Shown: piece by piece, positions 26,937 through 33,015 of the stretch
Position numbering within the stretch: the stretch's first letter is position 1
Layout of the letters: the number at the start of each line of letters is the position of its first letter
DNA from: Gammaproteobacteria bacterium
Lineage (GTDB): Bacteria > Pseudomonadota > Gammaproteobacteria > Enterobacterales > Alteromonadaceae
Direction: 5' to 3'
Assembly (NCBI GenBank): GCA_018815765.1
Contig: JAHIWM010000049.1
Location: 1 to 33,015, forward strand
Length of the DNA: 33,015 nucleotides
Program-made: the position numbers and the translations under genes
Notes under the pieces: model-generated
Told to the model about the DNA's origin: nothing
Database searches by the model: none
The model's input: the letters and a program-made list of their open reading frames with translations, nothing else

Positions 26937-28044
26937 GTAATTTACGATAACAACTTATATAGGTGGCAGAGATAATTGACTCGCAGTATTTATGTTCAGC
27001 TAATTGTCTACCAGCCGCTCCAAAACGTTGCCTTAACTCTGTGTTGTCAATGAGTTGGATAATTGCATCTGCCAAGCTTTTTGAGTCTCTAACTGTCACC
27101 AATAAACCTGTCTCATTAGCTAAAATTACATGTTTACATCCAGGAACATCGGTGGTCACTATTGCTCTGCCGCATGCCGCAGCCTCTATCAGTACTTTGG
27201 GTAATCCTTCCCGGTAAGAAGGCAATACTACGATGTGACAATCAGCGAATATAGAGGCAACATCAGATCTAAATCCTAAAAAGCTGATATGTTTGTTTCT
27301 GGAAATAGTTGCAATATCTCCCTGAGTGAGTGATGCCGGGTTGTCCGGATCTATATCACCTACAATGATAAACTGAGCCTCATGTGTCGCACTGATTTGT
27401 TGCGCTGCGGCGACAAATTCAAACGCTCCTTTGTCTTTAAGAAGGCGAGCAGCAAAAACAACTTTTATTTGTCCTTCGGGTTCAGGTACAAAGTTAAATT
27501 CGCTGAGGTCGACACCTGCGCCATGGATAATGATCGTTTTATCTTTGGCAATTATATCTTCTTCAACAAAAGTATCGCGGTCTGTTTCATTTTCAAATAC
27601 TGCAGTCAGATTTTTGTGCATTAAAGCGGTTTTATAAAGATTCTTCACCATACTTTTCAGAAAGGTATTCTTGTTACTGTTGATAAAGACATAACCAAGA
27701 CCGGTAATTGCACAGAGTATGGCTTTAGTTTTAGTGAGATATGCGACTAAACAACCGTATATCACTGGTTTTATGGTAATCAGATGAAGTAAATCAGGCT
27801 TTACCCTTTTTACAACCTTGAGCAAGCTCAGAAAGGTCTGTATTTCTTTAAATGGATTCCGTCCGCTGCGTTCCAAAGGTAGTTTATGATGGATTAGACC
27901 ACTGGCCTCAATTTGGGCAACTTCGTTACCATCAGAAGATGCGACATGTACTTCATAACCTGCTTGCTTCGCTATTAGCGCATTGCGAAGCCAATGGGAG
28001 GCAAAGAACTTGGGAATATTGACTACAATAAGAATTTTTTTCAC
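26923..28044 (-). CDS. GT4-family glycosyltransferase
   Basis: The 373-aa GT-B transferase begins MKKILIVVNIPKFFASHWLRN from GTG 28044. AAGGA lies 10 nt upstream, and the start is 19 nt after the preceding gene. A longer frame to 28134 would overlap that gene by 71 nt and was rejected. N-terminal features are GYEVHVASSDG and LLHLITIKPVIYG. The C-terminal donor domain has VVFAARLLKDKGAFEFV, FLGFRSDVASIFADCHIVVLPS and the EX7E motif (YREGLPKVLIEAAACGRAIV). Pattern and size recall CapM/PglA-like N-acetyl-hexosaminyl or fucosyl transferases. The sugar is not known. Its C-terminal domain is similar to the short fragment at 30753-31085. Confidence 0.92.
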   Translation of the reverse strand: MKKILIVVNIPKFFASHWLRNALIAKQAGYEVHVASSDGNEVAQIEASGLIHHKLPLERSGRNPFKEIQTFLSLLKVVKRVKPDLLHLITIKPVIYGCLVAYLTKTKAILCAITGLGYVFINSNKNTFLKSMVKNLYKTALMHKNLTAVFENETDRDTFVEEDIIAKDKTIIIHGAGVDLSEFNFVPEPEGQIKVVFAARLLKDKGAFEFVAAAQQISATHEAQFIIVGDIDPDNPASLTQGDIATISRNKHISFLGFRSDVASIFADCHIVVLPSYREGLPKVLIEAAACGRAIVTTDVPGCKHVILANETGLLVTVRDSKSLADAIIQLIDNTELRQRFGAAGRQLAEHKYCESIISATYISCYRKLLSSV

Positions 28045-28063
28045 GTACCGATAATCCTTAAAT

Positions 28064-29203
28064 CTACTGTATTTCTGCGTAGACTTTGGCGAAGTTTTCA
28101 TGAGCCTTTTCAATAGAAAAGTATTTTTTAACATGGGCGGATGCTTTTTTACCGAGTTGAATGCGTTGCTCTGATGTCAGACTCAGCATAGCGCTCAAGT
28201 TCTCGGTGATAGACTCAGAAGATATATCTGCGGTGACGCTGACAGTATCAGCTGCAATAATTACGGTGTCGCCAGCAGGTGTTGCTACACAAGGTAGTCC
28301 AAGTAACATGGCTTCAAGTAAGCTATTTGGAAAACCTTCTGTTCTAGACGGCAAACAATAAATATCAAATGCACTAAGCCATTGTTGAATATTGTGTTGT
28401 TCCCCGATGAAGTAAATTTTTGGGGCCTTACTGTCCTGTTTATCACCTAATCCTGTGATTTCAGGAAGCTTGTCGCAGCCGCGGCCAACAAAAACAAATG
28501 ATACATTCGGATGATTGGGCAACAGTTGTTGGATAGAGTTCATTAATAAATCCTGACCTTTATCAGCATGAAAACGCCCTAATGTTCCCACCAGTGTATC
28601 TGTATCCGGAATACCCAATTTTTTTCTAATTAGTGCTCTGCCTTCGATATCAAAATTTATCGAATCAAGTTGAATACCGTTATGTACATAGACAGATTTC
28701 TTTTTGTTGTATCCATAAGAGACGTGGGAGTCTAACGCTGATTGGGATACATAAATAATTTTTTTTGGTATAACTCTGGAAAGAAACGCACACATCTTCA
28801 TGATAAAAAAGGTTTGTTTATTCCCTATCGGAGGGTTTGTTCCCCTGACTCCCCAAACTATATTTTTGATACCGCATATCCGAGCTGCAATTCCTGCCAA
28901 CAGGTCTGCATGATACATCCAACTTTGGATAACATCCGGTGTTGTAGCCTTGAATATCTGTATTAGTCTGAACAATGCAATTGGGAAACTTAACGCTCCG
29001 TTCATATTTAGGGCATGAACTTTAAGTCCTAGCTGCTCAATATCTTGGCCTATTTTTCCTATATCTGTCAGGCTAATCACCAATATCCTGCTTTTATCAG
29101 TTTCCAAAGCTAAAAGTCGTTTAAGCATGGTCTCTGCGCCACCCACATCTAGATCAGTAATGACATGAATGAGTTTGTATTTCCCTAATTTAGCTTTTAA
29201 CAC
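28064..29203 (-). CDS. GT4-family glycosyltransferase
   Basis: The product is about 379 aa from GTG 29203. This start overlaps the sugar-transferase stop by 14 nt; an in-frame TTG at 29239 would overlap by 50 nt. The ribosome site is weak (AAGG about 11 nt upstream), so the start is less sure than the gene. The N-terminus has KLIHVITDLDVGGAETMLKRLL, a classic GT4 acceptor-side motif. Then come VIQSWMYHADLLAG, VGTLGRFHADKGQDLL and the EX7E segment RTEGFPNSLLEAMLLGLPCV followed by TPAGDT. It is predicted to add a sugar to the lipid-linked repeat unit. The next gene in the operon is also a GT4. Confidence 0.9.
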   Translation of the reverse strand: MLKAKLGKYKLIHVITDLDVGGAETMLKRLLALETDKSRILVISLTDIGKIGQDIEQLGLKVHALNMNGALSFPIALFRLIQIFKATTPDVIQSWMYHADLLAGIAARICGIKNIVWGVRGTNPPIGNKQTFFIMKMCAFLSRVIPKKIIYVSQSALDSHVSYGYNKKKSVYVHNGIQLDSINFDIEGRALIRKKLGIPDTDTLVGTLGRFHADKGQDLLMNSIQQLLPNHPNVSFVFVGRGCDKLPEITGLGDKQDSKAPKIYFIGEQHNIQQWLSAFDIYCLPSRTEGFPNSLLEAMLLGLPCVATPAGDTVIIAADTVSVTADISSESITENLSAMLSLTSEQRIQLGKKASAHVKKYFSIEKAHENFAKVYAEIQ

Positions 29204-29741
29204 GATCGCCCGAACCTTTGCCTGATGCTGTTTGCACAATGTAAATAAAGTAGTTTTTTAGACTCAGTGTTTTCATCATTTTTTCATCTGTGATGGCCAA
29301 TAGTTCAGGAGTAGACATATCTATCTCATTGACTTGTGCAAGGCCTGTAATTCCTGGGCGATAAGCAAAAACCCCGTGTAGCGTGCGCTGCTGGATTAGT
29401 TCTTCCTGATTAAATAAGCAAGGCCTTGGTCCAACCAAACTCATTTCTCCTTTTAATACATTCCAGAGCTGAGGTAACTCGTCCAGTTTGGTTTTGCGCA
29501 GAAAACTGCCAAAAGGAGTAATAGCATTGGCATTTACCAGATGGCTGGCGACAGAAGCCGTATCTTTTTTCATGGTTCGGAATTTAATTAAGGTGAAGGC
29601 CTGCTTATGACGACCAACCCGGGTTTGTAAAAATAAAGGCGAACCCGTATCAAAATAACCAATCAGCACTAACAACAAAAGAACAGGCAACCCTGCAACT
29701 AAGCCTAACAACGAAAACAAAATATCAAAAAATCTTAACAA
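29190..29741 (-). CDS. Initiating sugar-phosphate transferase (PglC/WcaJ C-terminal type)
   Basis: This bacterial sugar transferase moves a sugar-1-phosphate from a UDP-sugar to undecaprenyl phosphate and so starts the repeat unit. TTG 29741 is favoured: AGGA is 7 nt upstream and the 183-aa product begins MLRFFDILFSLLGLVAGLPVL, as in small monotopic transferases. GTG 29771 (193 aa) is the alternative, but without a clear ribosome site. Features are one hydrophobic re-entrant helix at the N-terminus, LFLQTRVGRHKQAFTLIKFRTM, the catalytic Asp-Glu pair in TKLDELPQLWNVL, MSLVGPRPCL and YRPGITGLAQVN. It is the minimal (PglC-like) form without WcaJ's N-terminal helices. It is the only initiating enzyme in the window. 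Confidence 0.92.
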   Translation of the reverse strand: MLRFFDILFSLLGLVAGLPVLLLLVLIGYFDTGSPLFLQTRVGRHKQAFTLIKFRTMKKDTASVASHLVNANAITPFGSFLRKTKLDELPQLWNVLKGEMSLVGPRPCLFNQEELIQQRTLHGVFAYRPGITGLAQVNEIDMSTPELLAITDEKMMKTLSLKNYFIYIVQTASGKGSGDRVKS

Positions 29742-29829
29742 GGTCCGATCCTCAGTAACAGCATATTTCACAGGCGGCTAGCCGTGAAATTTTCTTCATT
29801 CTAATAACATCAGTAAAAGTAGGGCGCGC

Positions 29830-30756
29830 TTATACAGTACCAGTCGTAAAACAGCGCTTAATCCCTTCTTCGACGCTCAAAGGCGGGGCCCAGTCCAGTG
29901 TAGTTCTGGTATGACTGATATCCACCTGTAACGAACCACAGAGTCTGTCGGCTATGGTTTTTTTGCCAAATAAGGTAGCGAAAGCAATCAGGTATTTTTG
30001 TGGTACTGGCAGTAACCTTGGTTTTTTTCCGGCAGCCTGTGTCAGCATTTCCAACAGTTCAGTGGTAGACAGGTCTCTGTCATCACTGACCATAAAAATC
30101 TGGTTTGCAGCAGCAGGATGGCTGATACAAGTGATAATAAGATCCGTCAGGTTATCCAGTGCAACCATACTACGCTTGTTGTGGATGGCGCCTAAAGGCA
30201 ATGGCAGGTTCTTTTGTGCCAGTTTCTGTATCGAGGCAAAGTTTGCTTTCACACCAGGGCCATACACCAGCGGTGGTCTGATAATCACTATTTCCAGGCC
30301 GGTTTCTTTTGCCAGTTGCAGCAAGCCAGCTTCAGCTTCTGCCTTTGACTGACTGTACGCATCTTCAGGGGCTGGCTTGTCATCATAACGAAATGCTGTG
30401 GTATCAGAACGTTCACCATTTACTTTGACTGAACTGATAAAGATAAAGCGTTTAGCACCGGCTTTAGCCGCCTGTGCAGCAAGATTCAGGGTGCCTTGCG
30501 TGTTTACCTGCCGAAACTCTTCAAGTGGATGGGCTGACTGCTCATCCATCATATGCACCCGGGCCGCAGTATGTATAACTACGTCCACGTCTTTGAGTGC
30601 CGTTTCAAACTGCGTTGAGGCGTTGATTTCTCCGGCGTGAAAAGCGGCTGTCGGCTGCCTCGGCGCTGTTCTGCCAAATACAACTACTTGCTCTGCAGGT
30701 AATTGCTTTAACACAGCTTCACCGATAAAGCCTGTTGCTCCTGTCAGTAAGATCAT
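29830..30756 (-). CDS. NAD-dependent epimerase/reductase (WbpV/Gne-like SDR)
   Basis: The 308-aa extended SDR protein begins MILLTGATGFIGEAVLKQL (GxxGxxG), with VVIHTAARVHMMDE, FIFISSVKVNGE, AYSQSKAEAE (YxxxK) and RPPLVYGPGVKANF. Proteins of this type next to small initiating transferases (WbpV with WbpL) often reduce or epimerise UDP-4-keto-6-deoxy-HexNAc to give UDP-QuiNAc or related sugars. A 4-epimerase role is the alternative. A WbpM-type 4,6-dehydratase that such a reductase would need is not in the window. It starts within the stop of the preceding fragment (ATGA). About 88 nt separate it from the sugar transferase. I see no clear promoter there, only a short palindrome CGGCTAGCCG. Confidence 0.88.
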   Translation of the reverse strand: MILLTGATGFIGEAVLKQLPAEQVVVFGRTAPRQPTAAFHAGEINASTQFETALKDVDVVIHTAARVHMMDEQSAHPLEEFRQVNTQGTLNLAAQAAKAGAKRFIFISSVKVNGERSDTTAFRYDDKPAPEDAYSQSKAEAEAGLLQLAKETGLEIVIIRPPLVYGPGVKANFASIQKLAQKNLPLPLGAIHNKRSMVALDNLTDLIITCISHPAAANQIFMVSDDRDLSTTELLEMLTQAAGKKPRLLPVPQKYLIAFATLFGKKTIADRLCGSLQVDISHTRTTLDWAPPLSVEEGIKRCFTTGTV

Positions 30757-31085
30757 TCTGTATTTCTCATCCCGCCATAAATCATCAAATGACTTTGAAT
30801 TACATTTTCGATGGTAAACGCCCGTTCCGCCAAAACTACAGCGGTGTTGGCTGGTAGTAATAGTCCCGTCACATAAGGGCTTATTGTATCTGTGCAGCCA
30901 AGTAGATCTGTCGTGATGACAGTCCTGCCACAGGCTGCAGCTCTAATCAGGGGTTTAGGCAACCCCTTACTTAAAGACGGCCGCATAGCAATATGGCTTT
31001 TTGCCATAGTTTCTGCAACATTCGTACTATAACCCCAGTGCTCAACAATACCTTGTTTTGTCCATTCTTCAAGCCGCTTTCTCAT
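30753..31085 (-). pseudogene. GT4 glycosyltransferase C-terminal fragment
   Basis: The 110-aa reading frame covers only the donor-binding end of a GT4 transferase. GYSTNVAETMAKSHIAMRPS then SLSKGLPKPLIRAAACGRTVITTD aligns by eye with FLGFRSDVASIFADC and YREGLPKVLIEAAACGRAIVTTD in the transferase at 26923-28044. The N-terminal domain is absent. Both glutamates of the EX7E motif are replaced (K and R). It keeps ATGA overlaps at both ends (with the amidotransferase upstream and the SDR downstream), so it may still be translated and keep coupling. It is most likely the remnant of a full-length GT4 gene, probably without enzyme activity. Confidence 0.8.
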
Positions 31086-33013
31086 TGATGGTTTTTCTCA
31101 TACCAGCTTTGAAACATCAGAATATCCCATAAATGGTATTGCCAGTTGCGTTTACCCGACTGATGTTCCTGCCACAATGTTGCTATCTGCTGTGGCTCAA
31201 AAATACCTTCTTTGGCAAGTCGTTCAGGTTGGATAAGCTGCTCAGCCCAGTCTTTTAGCGGTCCTCTAAGCCATTCAGCAATAGGAACTGCAAAGCCTGC
31301 CTTGGGGCGCTCTATCAACTGCTGTGGCACATACTTGTAGAGTATTTTGCGTAAACAGTCTTTGGTGACACCCTGATTCATTTTTAAATGCTGAGGCATG
31401 CCCCAGGCGTATTCAAATACTCTGTGATCCAGAAATGGAACTCTTGTTTCGAGCGATACCGCCATAGCCGCTCTGTCTACTTTGACTAATATGTCGTCAG
31501 GCAGGTAGGTGAGCGTGTCCAGCGCCATCATGCGTGGAATGTTTTGCTTAAACACCTGGCTTTGAGAGGGTGACGTTAAAAGGGTTTGTGGTTCCCGGCC
31601 GCCAATAACTACAGAGGCCGGATTTTTCCAGTGAGAAATCAAACCGTAATACAGTTCATCCACAGTGGCAGAGCTTATAACGTCTGCAGCTTTATGTAGT
31701 TTATCGCCCAGATTCGACATTTTAAAACGTGACGGCAGTATATGATTTAACTGGTTCCATAGCTTCACTGGCACCGCTACCAAAAACTTAGCGCCCAGTT
31801 TTCTTACAAATACCGGAACTTTTGACAGCTTGTTCCATGTCATGTCGGTTAAACGATAGCGGCTATAACCGCAGAATACCTCGTCTCCGGCATCGCCTGA
31901 CAATGAAACTGTGACATGCTGTTTCGCCATCTGTGACACCAGATAGGTAGGCAATTGCGAAGAGTCAGCGAATGGCTCGTCATACACTTCAGCCATGGAT
32001 GATACCAGCTTTAGCGCATCGGCAGAGGACACATAAAGCTCGGTATGTTCTGTACCCAAATGACTGGCTACCGCTTTTGCGTGTTCAGCTTCATTAAATT
32101 CTTTTTCATAAAAGCCTATCGAGAAGGTTTTTATCGGCTTGTCAGACTGTTGCTGCATCAAAGCGACAATTAAAGAAGAATCGACACCACCTGATAAAAA
32201 AGCGCCCAGTGGCACATCGGCCATCATCTGATCGCCAACTGCTTGTTTTAGCAACTGTTCCAGTGTTTCAATTTGGTTTTCGTCAGTTTGGCTATGCAGG
32301 ATGTTATTCGCCATCACAGTTTTCGCATCCCAGTAGTGTTCAATCACAACTTCTGTCGCGTCCGCTTTTAAAGTGGCGATTGTGCCGGGTAACAGCTTGG
32401 CTATTCCTTCATAGATTGAATAAGGCGCAGGAATATAATTATGACGCAGGTATAAACATAAGGCATCACGGTTGATCTGTGGTTTGAAATCAGGATGAGC
32501 ACGGAATGACTTTAATTCTGAACCAAATAAAAACACCTGGTTATTCCAGCCGTAATAAAGCGGCTTTTCACCAAATCGATCCCGTGCCAGCTGCAGTTCG
32601 CCAGTAACAGTGTCCCATACCGCCATAGCAAACATGCCGACAGACAGCTCAAGTGTTTTTTTCAGCCCCCATGCTTCTATACCCGCCAGCAAAGTTTCGG
32701 TATCTGAATGACCTCGCCACTGACGGGCAGACATCTGTTCGAGTTGTGTTCTGATGGCCAGGTGATTATAAATTTCACCATTAAATGCAATAACATAACG
32801 GCCCGTGGCGGATCGCATAGGCTGATGGCCAGCAGGGGATAAATCCACTATAGCAAGACGACGATGAGACAAACCTATACCTGATTCAGCGTCAAACCAG
32901 ACATCCTGACTATCGGGGCCGCGGTTAGCAATAGCCAAACCCATCGCATTCAGAATACTTTGCGCCTTTGCAGGAAATGCATCACGATAAAAAAAACCAG
33001 AAAAACCGCACAT
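31082..33013 (-). CDS. asnB: Asparagine synthase-like glutamine amidotransferase (AsnB/WbpS type)
   Basis: This 643-aa protein has an N-terminal class II glutamine amidotransferase domain and a C-terminal ATP-pyrophosphatase domain. Its ATG lies 2 nt from the window edge. Cys2 (MCGFSGFFY) is the Ntn nucleophile. Other motifs are NRGPDSQDVW, LSHRRLAIVDLS, AFNGEIYNH and GHSDTETLL. The PP-loop FLSGGVDSSLIVAL is near 270, with VSLSGDAGDEVFCGYSRY further on. In O-antigen loci, homologues (WbpS) are thought to amidate uronic acid sugars, which fits TviB/TviC-made hexosaminuronic acid here. A housekeeping asparagine synthetase is less likely given the neighbours. Its stop overlaps the GT4 fragment by 4 nt. 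The operon promoter is outside the window. Confidence 0.93.
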   Translation of the reverse strand: MCGFSGFFYRDAFPAKAQSILNAMGLAIANRGPDSQDVWFDAESGIGLSHRRLAIVDLSPAGHQPMRSATGRYVIAFNGEIYNHLAIRTQLEQMSARQWRGHSDTETLLAGIEAWGLKKTLELSVGMFAMAVWDTVTGELQLARDRFGEKPLYYGWNNQVFLFGSELKSFRAHPDFKPQINRDALCLYLRHNYIPAPYSIYEGIAKLLPGTIATLKADATEVVIEHYWDAKTVMANNILHSQTDENQIETLEQLLKQAVGDQMMADVPLGAFLSGGVDSSLIVALMQQQSDKPIKTFSIGFYEKEFNEAEHAKAVASHLGTEHTELYVSSADALKLVSSMAEVYDEPFADSSQLPTYLVSQMAKQHVTVSLSGDAGDEVFCGYSRYRLTDMTWNKLSKVPVFVRKLGAKFLVAVPVKLWNQLNHILPSRFKMSNLGDKLHKAADVISSATVDELYYGLISHWKNPASVVIGGREPQTLLTSPSQSQVFKQNIPRMMALDTLTYLPDDILVKVDRAAMAVSLETRVPFLDHRVFEYAWGMPQHLKMNQGVTKDCLRKILYKYVPQQLIERPKAGFAVPIAEWLRGPLKDWAEQLIQPERLAKEGIFEPQQIATLWQEHQSGKRNWQYHLWDILMFQSWYEKNHQ

Positions 33014-33015
33014 TA

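Noticed and set aside
28045-28134. N-terminal extension of the - strand GT4 gene
   Set aside because: It would overlap the preceding gene by 71 nt; GTG 28044 gives the expected GT4 N-terminus and has AAGGA upstream.
1-33015. CRISPR array, tRNA, rRNA or transposase gene
   Set aside because: No regularly spaced direct repeats, no cloverleaf or rRNA-like segment and no transposase motifs were noticed when reading the window.

Overview
The window (33,015 bp) reads as chromosomal DNA of a motile gammaproteobacterium. The gene order cheA-cheB-motC-motD-parC-parP-cheW-DUF2802 is the polar-flagellum chemotaxis layout known from Pseudomonas and Alteromonadales. The protein style and moderate base composition suggest an Alteromonadales relative such as Rheinheimera or Shewanella. 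The genus is an inference; no rRNA or other marker is present.

Region 1 (1-7416, + strand) is the tail of a flagellar/chemotaxis operon: CheA kinase (5' end cut by the window edge), CheB methylesterase, a MotC/MotD stator pair, the polar-localisation pair ParC (ParA-type ATPase) and ParP (CheW-like domain), CheW, and a membrane-anchored DUF2802 protein. The genes overlap or nearly abut. CheA carries three near-identical acidic motifs plus one degenerate copy in its linker, which are candidate docking sites for ParP.

Region 2 (7417-8980) is a single beta-CASP metallo-beta-lactamase gene bracketed by two perfect inverted repeats with 24-nt arms that share only the core GGGTCAGA. It looks like an inserted or rearranged segment at the junction between chemotaxis and polysaccharide genes.

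Region 3 (9073-26723, + strand) is a surface polysaccharide (O-antigen or capsule) locus. wecB and tviC/wbpP form one unit that ends in a strong terminator. A second unit follows: a large SLBB-domain export protein, Wzz, TviB/WbpO, rfbBACD (dTDP-L-rhamnose), Wzx flippase, a GT2 transferase, a Wzy-like polymerase and a GT4 transferase. After a candidate terminator and possible gene remnant comes a separate acyltransferase-3/SGNH O-acyltransferase.

Region 4 (26923-33013, - strand) runs towards region 3. In transcription order it holds an asnB-type amidotransferase, a GT4 C-terminal fragment, a WbpV-like SDR, a small PglC-type initiating sugar-phosphate transferase and two GT4 transferases. Together the convergent arms suggest a Wzx/Wzy-type polymer: the - strand supplies initiation, amidation and transferases, and the + strand supplies precursors (UDP-GalNAcA, UDP-ManNAc, dTDP-rhamnose), export, polymerisation, length control and acylation. 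Several genes use TTG or GTG starts, most of them backed by clear Shine-Dalgarno sites. I saw no tRNA, rRNA, CRISPR array or transposase gene.
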